A stretch of DNA of 64,000 bases from Devosia sp. RR2S18 (GCF_030177755.1 NZ_CP126539.1:3532001-3596000), one strand, 5' to 3'; positions 50,663 to 59,929 are shown, counted from the first letter of the stretch. Numbers and translations are program-made. Notes: generated by a model not told the origin, from the sequence alone.

Positions 50663-52468
50663 ATGAGTCGCAAGAAGCTCGATTTCCGCGCCGACGCGTT
50701 CCGCGATGTGCTCGGGTTCACGTTCCGCCATTGGCGCCAGCAACGCTGGCTCGTCGTCCTCATTGCCATCCTGGTGATGGGCGCCACTATTGCCGAAGTG
50801 CTGACGCCGCTCTTTGCCGGACAATTGGTTGACGCCATCGCCAGTGGTGGTTCGGCCGACGACACCGTCCGGGGCAGTGCCGTTACGGCGTTAAGCGTCA
50901 TCATCTTGTTGGGCATCACCTCGGTGGTGCTGCGGCAGTTCACCTTTCTGGGGATCATCCGGCTGACCCTGGTGATGATGAGCCGCATCGCCGGCAACTC
51001 CTTTCACCGCGTGCAGCGGTTCTCCACCGATTGGCATGCCAACAGCTTCGCCGGCTCCACCGTCCGCAAGATCACCCGCGGCATGTGGGCGCTCGACCTG
51101 CTCAACGACACGCTGCTGGTGGCACTCTTGCCCAGCTTCGTCATGCTGGTGGGGGCAACGCTCCTGCTCGGCTGGCAGTGGCCGGTCATGGGTCTGGTGG
51201 TGGGTCTGGGTTCCATCATCTACATCGCTGTCACCGTTGCGGTCTCCATGGGCTTTGTCGCCCCGGCCGCGACGCTCGCCAATGCTTGGGACACCAAGCT
51301 GGGTGGAGCGCTGGCCGATGCGGTGAGCTGCAATTCCGTCGTCAAGGCTTTCGGTGCCGAGTCGCGCGAGGAAGACCGGCTTACCCGTGTCGTCGACAAG
51401 TGGCGCCACCGCACGCGCCGGCTTTGGCGTCGCGGCACGCTCAATGGCGGCCTGCAAGGTCTGATGATGATCATGATGCAGGCCGGCATCCTGGGAACGG
51501 GATTGATCCTCTGGCAGCAGGGCGCCGCCAGCGCGGGTGACATTACCTTCGTGCTGTCGATGTTCTTTGTCCTGCAGGGCCATCTGCGCGATGTTGGCAT
51601 GCACATCCGCAACCTCCAGCGCTCGGTCAACGACATGGAGGAATTGGTGGGGCTCGAAAGCCAGTCCCTGGGTGTCGACGATCAACCCGGTGCCAGGCCG
51701 ATCCGCATCACGCAAGGCGAGATCGCCTTCGACCACGTCACCTTCCGCTATGGCGCGCACCAGACGCCGCTTTATCGGGATTTCTCGGTGCGGATCGCGC
51801 CTGGCGAGCGGGTTGGCTTGGTAGGCCATTCGGGGTCGGGTAAGACCACTTTCGTGAAGCTGATCCAGCGGCTCTATGACGTCACCGATGGGCGTATCCT
51901 TATCGATGGGCAGAACATCGCGGAGGTGCAACAGGCCGCTTTGCGCAGCCAGATCGCCATTGTCCAGCAGGAGCCGATCCTGTTTCATCGAACGCTGGCC
52001 GAGAACATCGCCTATGCTCGTCCATCCGCCTCCCGCGCCGAGATCGAGGAAGCCGCTTTTCAGGCCAACGCCCACGACTTCATCCTTGGTCTGCCCAAGG
52101 GCTACGAGACCCTGGTGGGTGAGCGCGGCGTGAAGCTCTCGGGTGGCGAACGCCAGCGGGTTGCGATCGCCCGCGCATTCCTCGCCAACGCACCAATCCT
52201 CATCCTGGATGAGGCGACCTCCAGCCTCGACAGCGAGAGCGAGGTGCAGATTCAGGAGGCGATGGAGCGGCTGATGGTCGGCCGCACTACCCTGGTCGTC
52301 GCGCATCGGCTCTCGACGGTTCGTGCCCTCGATCGCCTGCTGGTTTTCGACAAGGGCAAGATTGTCGAGGAGGGCGATCATGCCGCGCTGATCACCCTCA
52401 AGGGTGGCATTTATCGCCGCCTCTTCGAACGTCAGGCGCTGGAGCTGACCAAGGGGCTCGTCGCTTGA
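50663..52468 (+). CDS. ABC transporter, fused permease and ATP-binding subunit (MsbA-like exporter)
   Basis: 601 residues. Six membrane helices in the first 320 residues, then a nucleotide-binding domain: Walker A GHSGSGKTT, Q loop IVQQEPILF, signature LSGGERQRVAIARAF, Walker B LILDEATSSLD and the H loop VVAHRLSTV. Type IV exporter half-transporter, acting as a homodimer; substrate lipid or drug (inference). An attenuator-like leader precedes it and a hairpin follows. Confidence 0.93.
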   Translation: MSRKKLDFRADAFRDVLGFTFRHWRQQRWLVVLIAILVMGATIAEVLTPLFAGQLVDAIASGGSADDTVRGSAVTALSVIILLGITSVVLRQFTFLGIIRLTLVMMSRIAGNSFHRVQRFSTDWHANSFAGSTVRKITRGMWALDLLNDTLLVALLPSFVMLVGATLLLGWQWPVMGLVVGLGSIIYIAVTVAVSMGFVAPAATLANAWDTKLGGALADAVSCNSVVKAFGAESREEDRLTRVVDKWRHRTRRLWRRGTLNGGLQGLMMIMMQAGILGTGLILWQQGAASAGDITFVLSMFFVLQGHLRDVGMHIRNLQRSVNDMEELVGLESQSLGVDDQPGARPIRITQGEIAFDHVTFRYGAHQTPLYRDFSVRIAPGERVGLVGHSGSGKTTFVKLIQRLYDVTDGRILIDGQNIAEVQQAALRSQIAIVQQEPILFHRTLAENIAYARPSASRAEIEEAAFQANAHDFILGLPKGYETLVGERGVKLSGGERQRVAIARAFLANAPILILDEATSSLDSESEVQIQEAMERLMVGRTTLVVAHRLSTVRALDRLLVFDKGKIVEEGDHAALITLKGGIYRRLFERQALELTKGLVA

Positions 52469-52478
52469 GATAAAAGTT

Positions 52479-52504
52479 GACCTCCCCCTCACGAGGGGGA
52501 GGTC
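52479..52504. terminator. Strong hairpin between convergent genes
   Basis: Perfect 11-bp stem GACCTCCCCCT/AGGGGGAGGTC with a four-base loop, 10 bases after the ABC stop and 11 bases from the hybrid kinase stop. No long T run, but the position fits a shared transcription end. Confidence 0.75.
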
Positions 52505-52514
52505 GTTGAAGGCA

Positions 52515-55500
52515 TCAACCCTCGATCATCTCGCGGATGCGACTCGCCAGCGTTTCCATGGGGAAAGGTTTGGTGATCATTTGCATGCCCGGCTCGAGGA
52601 AACCCGATGCCAAGGTCGCGTTCTCGGCATAGCCGGTCATGAACAGGATCCTGAGCTCGGGGCGCTGCTGCCGCGCCGCATCCGCTACCTGCCTTCCGTT
52701 GAGACCGGGCAAGCCGATATCGGTGATCAACAGGTCGATCTTGCGCTTGGATTGGAGGATGGCGAGCCCGGAAGGCCCTTCGCTGGCTTCGATGGCCGTG
52801 TAGCCAAGTTCGGTCAGCACCTCGACCACGAGGTCGCGCACCACGGACTCGTCCTCGATCACCAGCACGGTTTCCCCGGCATGCGACTGGTGCTCCTCGG
52901 TCAGGAGCGGCAGGTCCTCGGCATCCTCGCCTTCGCCATAAAAGCGCGGCAGATAGAGCTTTACGGTCGTGCCGGTGCCGACCTCGCTATAGATCTTGGC
53001 ATAGCCCTCGGACTGGCGCGCAAAGCCATAGATCATCGACAGCCCCAGACCAGTGCCCTGGCCGATTGGCTTGGTGGTGAAGAACGGCTCGAACGCCTTG
53101 GCAATTGTATCGGCCGACATGCCGGTGCCCGTATCAGTGACGCAGATGCACACATACTGCCCCGGCTTTACCTCACGATCCCGCGCCGCATAGGCATTGT
53201 CGAGATGGGCATTGCAGGTCTCGATGGTGAGCTTGCCACCCATCGGCATGGCGTCCCGCGCATTGATGGCGAGGTTGAGAATGGCGCTCTCGAGTTGGTG
53301 CGGGTCGCAGCGTGTGGTCCAGAGCCCACCCGCCAACACCATTTCGAGCTCGATATTCTCCCCCATGGTGCGGCGCAGCAAATCTTCCATCTGGCTGACG
53401 AGATGGTTAGATTTCACCGGCCTTGGATCCAGCGGCTGCCGGCGCGAAAAGGCCAGGAGCCGGTGCGTCAATGCAGCGGCGCGATTGGCCGTCGTCGTGG
53501 CGGCGCTGAGGAAACGGTCGACCTCGCCGGTGCGGCCCTGCGCAATCCGGCGCTGCGCAATGTCGAGCGAGCCGACGATACCCTGCAGCAAATTATTGAA
53601 ATCGTGCGCAATGCCGCCCGTCAGCTGCCCCACCGCTTCCATCTTCTGCGCCTGGCGCAAGGCCTCTTCGGTCTGTCTCAAGGCTTCGCGCGCGTCTTTT
53701 TCATCGGTGACATCGCGCGCCACGGCATGGATGTGCTCTTCATAGGGCACGGCAGTCCAGCTCAGCGTGCGATAGCTGCCGTCGCGGTGGCGATAGCGGT
53801 TCTCGAAGGCGAGGGTGGTCTGCCCCTGGCCGAGCTTTCCCACCTCTGCAGCGGTGCTGGCGATGTCTTCAGGGTGGATGAACTCTGCGATGGATCGCCC
53901 CACCATCTCGTGCTCGTCCCAGTTCAGCAGGCGCTTGGCGGTCGGATTAACCGAGGTGATGATGCCCTCGTAATCGGCCACCAGCATCAGCTCCTGCGAG
54001 ATGCGCCACAGCCGGTCGTGGTCGCGGGTGCGGGCCTGCACATTGGCGTGGAGTTCCCGATTGGCGTCTTCGAGCGCCGACCGCGAGCGCGATAGTTCCT
54101 CGCGTGCAGCCACCATGTCGTTGATGTCGGCGTTGAGCCCGAGCCAGCTGACCTGGCCGTCGACTTCGCTGACGATGGGCTGGGCCCGGATCAGGAACCA
54201 GCGGTAGCTGCCGTCTCGGCGGCGCAAACGCGCCTCGATCTCATAGAGGTCTCCCCGCTGTCGTGCATTATTCCAGGTGGCGAGGAGGGCATCCCGGTCT
54301 TCGGGATGGATGATCTCGATCCACCCATCCGGCAGTGCTTCATCCAAGGCTTGCCCCGAAAATTCAGACCAGCGCTCGTTGATATAGCTCAGCGTGCCAT
54401 CCTGATTGCCGAACCATACAATCGCCGGCGACAACTCGGTCAGTTTGCGAAAGCGGTCCTCGCTCTGTCGCAGTGCATCTTCCGTACGCTTGCGGTCGGA
54501 AATGTCTTGCACGACTGCATAAAAACCATCGACCTCCCCCTCCTCATTGCGGTGTGGGATGTGGAGGATGGTCGTATGCACCGCTCCTTCGGGACGGGGC
54601 ATGTCGATGTCGTAGTGCACCGTTTCCCCGGCCAGTGCGCGCTCGACATATGGACGGCGCGCCGAAAACACTTCCTCCCCCATGACGTCGACCAGCCTCG
54701 CCCCGAGCAATTGCTCGCGCGGGCGGTTGAACCAGGTTTCATAAGGCTTGTTGACGAACCGGAAGCGCTGCTCGGCGTCGACATAGGAGAGCAGGATAGG
54801 CACGGCATCGGTGATGTCCCGCAGTCGTTCCTCGGAGGCGCGGAGCGCATCGCGGACGGCGCGTTGCTGGGTAATATCGCGGTAGAAGAGGGCCAGCCCG
54901 TCGGTGGCGGGATAGGCACGAATTTCGAACCAAGCCATGCGCCCGTCCGGCCATTCATAGCAATGCTCTAGGCTGGCCGGCTGCTGGCTCGCAAAGGCTT
55001 GCTTATAGGCGCGGCCAAGTTCGGTCTCTTCTGATCCAGGCCACACTTCCCAGTGCGAGCGTCCGAGAACCTCACCGCGCGAGCGGCCATCGCTGCGCAG
55101 CCCTTCCGGGTTGATTTCAACGATCCTGAAGTCCGCATCCAGCAGCAGGAAAGCCTCGCCCATGCTTTCCAGAACGTCGGCTATGCGCTGCTCAGCCGAT
55201 TTCTGCGCAGCCTGGGCGCGGGCACGCTCCACCGCCGACCAGGTACGCTCGGCCACGTCCTGCACCAGTTTGACTTGTTCGTCGCTCCAGTTGCGCGGCC
55301 GATGATCATGCACATAAAGCGCCGCAATCATGCGCTCGTTCTTGATCAGGCTCGCCGTGATGGCTGTCGCCATCTCGATCGCACTGAAGGCGGCGATGAT
55401 CTCCGGCGTCGCGGTGCGGGGGTCGGTCGTGACGTCTCGAACCACCAGGGCGTCGCCGCGCTTGAGCGCAGCATGAACTTCAGGGCCGAACCCGGCAAGG

Positions 55501-56201
55501 TCATGCGTGCCATTGTGGTGGCCGACGCTGCCATTGGTCCAGTTGTTGGCGGTGGTGAAATAGCGCTCGCTCTCTTCCACCTCGCCATAGCCGACCCGGC
55601 TCACCTGCAGGTACTCTCCCAGCGCCCGCTGCGCCGTGGCTATGATGTCGGCGGGGTCGCTGAGTTCGCGCAGCTGCGCTTCAAGGTCCAAATGGAACTG
55701 ATGCGTCCGTGCCGCCAGCACTGTTTCGGTGGTTTCCGTTGCCGCGCAGATCATGCCGACGATCTCGGAACCATCGTAGATGGGCGTGTAGGAAAAGCTG
55801 AACCAGGCTTCCTCCAGATAGCCCTTGCGCTGCATGGGGATCAGCAGGTTCTCGTACCAGCTTCCCTCTCCGGCCAGCGTGCGCTCCACGATGGGTCCGA
55901 TCTGTTCCCAGATGTCGCTCCACACGTGGGGAAAGGGACGCCCCATGGCGGCGGGATGCTTCTTGCCCAGAATGGGAGCATAGGCATCGTTGTAGAGAAA
56001 GGTGAGATGCGGTCCCCACGCAATGAACATGGGCTGCCGGGCCGCTAGAATAAGATGGAGATAGCTCTGGAGCGTTATCGGCCAATCGGCAGGGTCGCCC
56101 AGATCATGGGTCGCCCAGTCTATGCTGTACAGAAGCGCCTTTGCCCCTGCACCCGCGGCGGCCAATGGCCCGCCGGCCGATCCGTCGATGGATTCTGACA
56201 C
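52515..56201 (-). CDS. Hybrid sensor histidine kinase with PAS and GAF domains
   Basis: 1,228 residues, no membrane segments, so a cytoplasmic sensor. Order: PAS-like domain (about 35-150, FIAWGPHLTFLYNDAYAPIL), GAF (about 165-335), four further PAS domains with PAC motifs such as RYRHRDGSYRTLSW (340-835), HisKA with H866 in GGIAHDFNNLL, HATPase with NLAINARDAMPMGG and GTGLGLSMIYGF, and a C-terminal receiver with D1161 (LLITDIGLPGLNG). The signal is probably redox or light, as for many PAS/GAF kinases (inference). GTG start. No adjacent response regulator. The stress-type palindrome at 56,292 lies 91 bases upstream. Confidence 0.92.
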   Translation of the reverse strand: MSESIDGSAGGPLAAAGAGAKALLYSIDWATHDLGDPADWPITLQSYLHLILAARQPMFIAWGPHLTFLYNDAYAPILGKKHPAAMGRPFPHVWSDIWEQIGPIVERTLAGEGSWYENLLIPMQRKGYLEEAWFSFSYTPIYDGSEIVGMICAATETTETVLAARTHQFHLDLEAQLRELSDPADIIATAQRALGEYLQVSRVGYGEVEESERYFTTANNWTNGSVGHHNGTHDLAGFGPEVHAALKRGDALVVRDVTTDPRTATPEIIAAFSAIEMATAITASLIKNERMIAALYVHDHRPRNWSDEQVKLVQDVAERTWSAVERARAQAAQKSAEQRIADVLESMGEAFLLLDADFRIVEINPEGLRSDGRSRGEVLGRSHWEVWPGSEETELGRAYKQAFASQQPASLEHCYEWPDGRMAWFEIRAYPATDGLALFYRDITQQRAVRDALRASEERLRDITDAVPILLSYVDAEQRFRFVNKPYETWFNRPREQLLGARLVDVMGEEVFSARRPYVERALAGETVHYDIDMPRPEGAVHTTILHIPHRNEEGEVDGFYAVVQDISDRKRTEDALRQSEDRFRKLTELSPAIVWFGNQDGTLSYINERWSEFSGQALDEALPDGWIEIIHPEDRDALLATWNNARQRGDLYEIEARLRRRDGSYRWFLIRAQPIVSEVDGQVSWLGLNADINDMVAAREELSRSRSALEDANRELHANVQARTRDHDRLWRISQELMLVADYEGIITSVNPTAKRLLNWDEHEMVGRSIAEFIHPEDIASTAAEVGKLGQGQTTLAFENRYRHRDGSYRTLSWTAVPYEEHIHAVARDVTDEKDAREALRQTEEALRQAQKMEAVGQLTGGIAHDFNNLLQGIVGSLDIAQRRIAQGRTGEVDRFLSAATTTANRAAALTHRLLAFSRRQPLDPRPVKSNHLVSQMEDLLRRTMGENIELEMVLAGGLWTTRCDPHQLESAILNLAINARDAMPMGGKLTIETCNAHLDNAYAARDREVKPGQYVCICVTDTGTGMSADTIAKAFEPFFTTKPIGQGTGLGLSMIYGFARQSEGYAKIYSEVGTGTTVKLYLPRFYGEGEDAEDLPLLTEEHQSHAGETVLVIEDESVVRDLVVEVLTELGYTAIEASEGPSGLAILQSKRKIDLLITDIGLPGLNGRQVADAARQQRPELRILFMTGYAENATLASGFLEPGMQMITKPFPMETLASRIREMIEG

Positions 56202-56291
56202 CTAGTTCGCTACCCTTTATTTCGTCGGCTACCCGCCTGCTGCGATGTACTGATAGAGGTCTGTCGCAGCAAGTTCTTCTCCCGGTCCGGT

Positions 56292-56318
56292 GGAACTATG
56301 TGGCCGCGCTTTTGTTCC
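56292..56318. promoter_or_regulatory. Palindromic EcfG-type element (GGAAC-N17-GTTCC)
   Basis: Readable as GGAAC-N17-GTT on both strands. On the plus strand its GTT ends 40 bases before the small protein at 56,357. On the minus strand its GTT ends 93 bases before the hybrid kinase start. Confidence 0.55.
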
Positions 56319-56356
56319 TGCGGGACGAAACTGGACGCAGGGCAGATGGGGACAGA

Positions 56357-56644
56357 ATGCGAGCATCCTTAATGATCCTGGCAGCCGCCATTGGTGCCGG
56401 CGCTTTCGCACTGGTTCGTACGCAGCAGCAGCGCAGCCAGACAAAGTCGCCGCGTCACCATACAGCGATTGCCCACGATGATCCGGCCGCCGAGGTGCGA
56501 GCAAACGTCTATGGCACCGTCCGCAATGCCGGGCCCGCAAGCATGCAGGATGGCGAGGACCTCGATTGGGATAAGGTCGATGAAGCCTCCGACGAGTCGT
56601 TCCCAGCCAGCGATCCGCCGTCCTATTCTCCCAGCCGTGTGTAG
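56357..56644 (+). CDS. Small protein with N-terminal membrane helix and acidic DEASDESFPASDPPS tail
   Basis: 95 residues. One N-terminal hydrophobic segment (LMILAAAIGAGAFALV), a polar linker, and the C-terminal motif LDWDKVDEASDESFPASDPP, which I have met in many short alphaproteobacterial proteins of unknown function. ATG 56357. A stress-type promoter element ends 40 bases upstream, comparable to the spacing at other genes here. Confidence 0.75.
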   Translation: MRASLMILAAAIGAGAFALVRTQQQRSQTKSPRHHTAIAHDDPAAEVRANVYGTVRNAGPASMQDGEDLDWDKVDEASDESFPASDPPSYSPSRV

Positions 56645-56722
56645 CCGTTCGTTAAAGCTTTAGCGATCCACGCAAGCCTTCATTGACCGGTCAGGCGTAG
56701 GCTAAGTGCCGAGTGACAGGGG

Positions 56723-56983
56723 ATGCGAATGCGAGCACCGTCAGAGCGTCGAGCGGCTGCACGGCGGAGAGTTGATCTTTCAGCGACCGCCGTCTTCGAC
56801 GAGGGCTGCGCCCGCGTTTCCGCTCACGTCCGCAACGTGTCCGAGAGCGGCGCCAAGGTCGACATATCCCCCGATCACAAGCTCCCCGAGACGTTCTACA
56901 TGCTGATGCCACAGCACCAGCTGCAACCCTGCCGAGTAGTATGGCGTCGCGATGGCGCCCTCGGCCTGGCTTTCCTCCCTTAG
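56723..56983 (+). CDS. PilZ-domain protein
   Basis: 86 residues. PilZ cyclic-di-GMP-binding motifs are present: the R-x-x-x-R box within ERRAAARRRV at the N terminus and the NVSESGAKVDIS motif (D/N-x-S-x-x-G). WRRDGALGLAFLP closes the barrel. Likely a stand-alone c-di-GMP receptor, which links functionally with the HD-GYP protein at the left of the window. Confidence 0.88.
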   Translation: MRMRAPSERRAAARRRVDLSATAVFDEGCARVSAHVRNVSESGAKVDISPDHKLPETFYMLMPQHQLQPCRVVWRRDGALGLAFLP

Positions 56984-57045
56984 CGCCACGTCAACTTTTT
57001 TCGTTGCGCTCGATTTCGTGATCGAAACGACGGGAACGAGCTCCT

Positions 57046-57060
57046 TAACAGCGAGTTAAT
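57046..57060. promoter_or_regulatory. Perfect CtrA box (TTAA-N7-TTAA)
   Basis: TTAA at 57046-57049 and TTAA at 57057-57060 with exactly seven bases between, matching the CtrA consensus completely. It lies in the gap between the PilZ gene and the VOC gene. Confidence 0.5.
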
Positions 57061-57061
57061 C

Positions 57062-57130
57062 GTGAACAGGTTTGCCCCTGTGACCTCCAAAGACTTTTGC
57101 CCCGGTCGATGCACACGGCCGGGGCTTTTC
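57062..57130 (+). ncRNA. Candidate small RNA with terminator
   Basis: Just after the CtrA box: a short hairpin (ACAGG/CCTGT, 57066-57081) and a rho-independent terminator (GCCCCGG/CCGGGGC followed by TTTTCTTT). No open frame of note. Alternatively this is only the distant terminator of the PilZ gene, 115 bases past its stop. Confidence 0.3.
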
Positions 57131-57132
57131 TT
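57099..57132 (+). terminator. Rho-independent terminator
   Basis: Seven-pair stem GCCCCGG/CCGGGGC with a 13-base loop followed by TTTTCTTT. Confidence 0.85.
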
Positions 57133-57267
57133 TGCCCGCTCTTCGTTGCCGAATGCCGACCAGTGCGTCCGCTGAGTTCTGCTAGGCCCCGTCACTGCTC
57201 GATACTACCTTTGCACCAGTTGGCGCGGTTCGTTGAGAAATCCGTCGCCCTTTCGGGACAATGCCTC

Positions 57268-58185
57268 ATGATCGACGCCAGTGTGCAAACCGACATCCGC
57301 TCGCAGCCCCTGCTGCCGCTGACCACCACGCTGGGCCCGGTGCGTTTGGCGGTGACCGACCGCGTCCGCGCCCTCTCCATCTGGCAGGATGTCGTGGGTT
57401 TGGAGCTTTTAAATGAGCGAGGAGGCGAGCTGGTCCTGGGCGCTGGTGGCAAGCCGCTGATCGTGCTCGAGACGGGTGCGACGCGTCCGGTGGTGCCGGG
57501 CAGCATCGGCCTCTATCACCTGGCGATCCATGTGCCGCATCGCGCCGATCTGGCGCAGATGGCCGTACGGGCCCTCCAGCGCAATGTACGCATTGCGCCG
57601 ACCGATCATCTGGTTTCCGAAGCAATCTATCTCTGGGATTTCGATGGCAATGGCATCGAGATCACCTTCGAAACGCCCTGGCGCGGCACGCTCGGCGACC
57701 CCGACAAGGGCTTCTACGCCATCACGGCCGGTGGGCAGCCCCATTCCGGCCGCGATCCCATCGACCTTGATGGCCTGCTTGCCGAACTCGGTCCCCAGCC
57801 CGTGCTCGCGGCCCACATGCCGGCGGGCACGCGCATCGGTCACGTGCATCTGCATGTCACCGACCTTGCCGGCGCCATGACCTTTTATCGGGACGTGGTC
57901 GGCTTTGCGGGATTCCTTTTGATCCACTCCTTCGGCATGGGCGATGTGGGGCTCGACTACATGCCGCACACCATTGCCTTCAACATCTGGTCGGGTACCT
58001 CAGCGAGCCTGCCACCTGCTGGTTCTGCCGGATTGCGCTGGTTTACGTTGGTCTTGCCCGACGCCGAGGGCCTAGCGGCCGTGCGCCAACGCCTCTCAGG
58101 CGCCGGTGCGCCCCTAAGTGAGGTCACGGGTGGCTTCGAAACCGAGGACCCGTTCGGCAACCGGCTGCGCCTCCTGCTCGCCTGA
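57268..58185 (+). CDS. VOC-family ring-cleavage dioxygenase-like protein (CatE type)
   Basis: 305 residues with two glyoxalase-fold halves, as in catechol 2,3-dioxygenase. First half: LGPVRLAVTDRVRALSIWQDVVGLEL, LYHLAIHVP and LWDFDGNGIEITFE. Second half: IGHVHLHVTDLAGAMTFYRDVVGFAGF and FETEDPFGNRLRLLLA. The usual iron ligands His (IGHVHLHV), His and Glu are only partly assignable, so activity is uncertain. ATG 57268 is chosen; the longer frame from 57,097 runs through the terminator. Confidence 0.87.
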   Translation: MIDASVQTDIRSQPLLPLTTTLGPVRLAVTDRVRALSIWQDVVGLELLNERGGELVLGAGGKPLIVLETGATRPVVPGSIGLYHLAIHVPHRADLAQMAVRALQRNVRIAPTDHLVSEAIYLWDFDGNGIEITFETPWRGTLGDPDKGFYAITAGGQPHSGRDPIDLDGLLAELGPQPVLAAHMPAGTRIGHVHLHVTDLAGAMTFYRDVVGFAGFLLIHSFGMGDVGLDYMPHTIAFNIWSGTSASLPPAGSAGLRWFTLVLPDAEGLAAVRQRLSGAGAPLSEVTGGFETEDPFGNRLRLLLA

Positions 58186-58243
58186 AGCATCGACCAGCGC
58201 CGGCTTTATGGGTTAGCGTGCTTGCAGGCGAAAGGACAATGAC

Positions 58244-58789
58244 ATGCACAGTGCCGAGGACGTCATCCATTTCTGGTTCCAACAGCACGGGCCGGACGAT
58301 TGGTTTGCCGGCAAGCCCGAGTTCGACGCCAAGATCGCCGAGCGTTTCGCCGAAACCCACACCCATGTCGCCAAGGGCGAAGCCTGGGAATGGCGGCGTA
58401 CGCCGGCGGGTCGCCTTGCGGAAATCATCGTCCTAGACCAATTCTCGCGGCAGCTGTTCCGCCAGTCACCACGCGCCTTCGCGCAGGACGGCATGGCCCT
58501 GGTGTTGGCGCAGGAGGCGATTGCCGACGACGCCGACCACCATGTCGATGCCGCCTGGCGCGGCTTTTTCTATCTACCCTATATGCATGCCGAGTCCCTC
58601 GTAATCCAGCGTGAGGGCGTGCGCCTCTACCAGGGCCTGGGGGATGCCGAGCAGCTCGACTATATGCTCAAGCACCTCCACGCCATCGAGCGCTTCGGCC
58701 GCTTCCCCTTCCGCAATGCGGCACTCGGACGGCAGTCGACTGCCGAAGAGGAGGCCTATATGGCCGACGCGGGCGATCGGGCCTTCTGA
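58244..58789 (+). CDS. DUF924 family protein
   Basis: 181 residues, helical. DUF924 motifs: VIHFWFQQHGPDDWFAGKPE at the N terminus, GRLAEIIVLDQFSRQLFR in the middle, and FFYLPYMHAESLVIQREGVR, LKHLHAIERFGRFPFRNAAL near the end. TPR-like fold; function unknown. Probably co-transcribed with the VOC gene 58 bases upstream. Confidence 0.9.
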   Translation: MHSAEDVIHFWFQQHGPDDWFAGKPEFDAKIAERFAETHTHVAKGEAWEWRRTPAGRLAEIIVLDQFSRQLFRQSPRAFAQDGMALVLAQEAIADDADHHVDAAWRGFFYLPYMHAESLVIQREGVRLYQGLGDAEQLDYMLKHLHAIERFGRFPFRNAALGRQSTAEEEAYMADAGDRAF

Positions 58790-58839
58790 TCGCAACCATG
58801 ACCTTTCCTTTCCCGTTGAACCGGAAAGGAGACTACAGC

Positions 58840-59028
58840 ATGGAAACCATCGCCGGACCGAGCCTTTGGCTCATTCTCTTAACTGTTGGCGTTGTCGTGC
58901 TCGGATTGGCAGCCGTTTTCGGCATCATGCGCAACCGCAAGCTCACCCGCGGTGAACATGCCGCCAGGGATGCCGGAACGGTCAGGGAATATAAGGTCGA
59001 GGACCGCGACCCCGAGCGGCCTAGGTAA
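58840..59028 (+). CDS. Small single-pass membrane protein
   Basis: 62 residues: one membrane helix near the N terminus (LWLILLTVGVVVLGLAAVFGI) and a charged C-terminal tail (RKLTRGEHAARDAGTVREYK). ATG 58840 has AAAGGAG upstream. Not recognised. The last few codons overlap the 3' end of kdgK on the other strand. Confidence 0.78.
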   Translation: METIAGPSLWLILLTVGVVVLGLAAVFGIMRNRKLTRGEHAARDAGTVREYKVEDRDPERPR

Positions 59029-59929
59029 GCAGCTTAGGCTCAATCAACGCGCCCTTGTGCTCGATGACGATGCCGGCGACGCGATGTCCCGCCTCCGCAG
59101 CCTCGACGAGCGACTTGCCGGCGAGCCGCGCCGAGAGGTAGCCTCCATTGAAGCTGTCGCCCGCCCCCGTCGCATCGACCACGCTGCGGGCTGGCGTCGG
59201 CGCGACCCGCACCCGGTCCGTCGCAGTAGCGATCAGCGCTTCGCCCGGGCCATCTTTGACCACCACTTCCTCGACACCCAGTTCCAGATACCGATCGGCC
59301 GTATTGTCGATCGAGCGATCGCCGAACAGGGGCGCCTCGTCGGTATGGGTGGGCAGCACGATGTCGCAAAGACTGGCTGCGGCCGTAAGGACCGAGGCCA
59401 TAACCCGCGGACTGCTCCACAGGGCCGGCCGCAAATTGGTGTCGAACGCGATCCGGGCGCCATTGTCGCGCGCTTTGACGATGGACCCGAGCAGCCGGCC
59501 ACGGGCCCGCGGCGCCAGGATTGCCAGCGTAATCCCCGAGAAATACACCATCGCCGCGCCTTCCACGGCTGCATGAAGGGCGTTCTTGTCCTCGGCAAGC
59601 AGCTTGGCCGCGGAAGTGTCGCGCCAATAGGTGAAGTGCCGGTCGCCACCCTCTTGATGGATCATGTAGAGGCCGGGCCGCCGCTCGGGCACGGTGCGGA
59701 TATGACGCGTACCGATGCGGTTGGCTTCGAGAAAGGCGCGGATATCGCCGGAATAGCGATCTTGGCCCAACCCGGTGAAATAGTCGACGGACCAATCCTC
59801 GCCCAGCAGGGCACGCATATACCAGGCGGTGTTGAGCGTATCGCCAGCGTAGCCCAACCGGTAGAGGCGGTCTTCGCCCCCACTCATCTCGATCATGCAT
59901 TCCCCGATGCTGACGAAACGCTGTGCCAC
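59021..59929 (-). CDS. kdgK: 2-dehydro-3-deoxygluconokinase
   Basis: 302 residues, PfkB-type sugar kinase. Phosphorylates 2-keto-3-deoxygluconate to KDPG in hexuronate breakdown. Family features: N-terminal FVSIGECMIEM and GYAGDTLNTAWYM; KDG-binding RRPGLYMI and FTYWRDTSAAKLL; and the catalytic/anion-hole motif DATGAGDSFNGGYL. GTG start. Divergent from the fructuronate-reductase-type gene, which acts two steps earlier in the same pathway. Confidence 0.9.
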   Translation of the reverse strand: MAQRFVSIGECMIEMSGGEDRLYRLGYAGDTLNTAWYMRALLGEDWSVDYFTGLGQDRYSGDIRAFLEANRIGTRHIRTVPERRPGLYMIHQEGGDRHFTYWRDTSAAKLLAEDKNALHAAVEGAAMVYFSGITLAILAPRARGRLLGSIVKARDNGARIAFDTNLRPALWSSPRVMASVLTAAASLCDIVLPTHTDEAPLFGDRSIDNTADRYLELGVEEVVVKDGPGEALIATATDRVRVAPTPARSVVDATGAGDSFNGGYLSARLAGKSLVEAAEAGHRVAGIVIEHKGALIEPKLLT

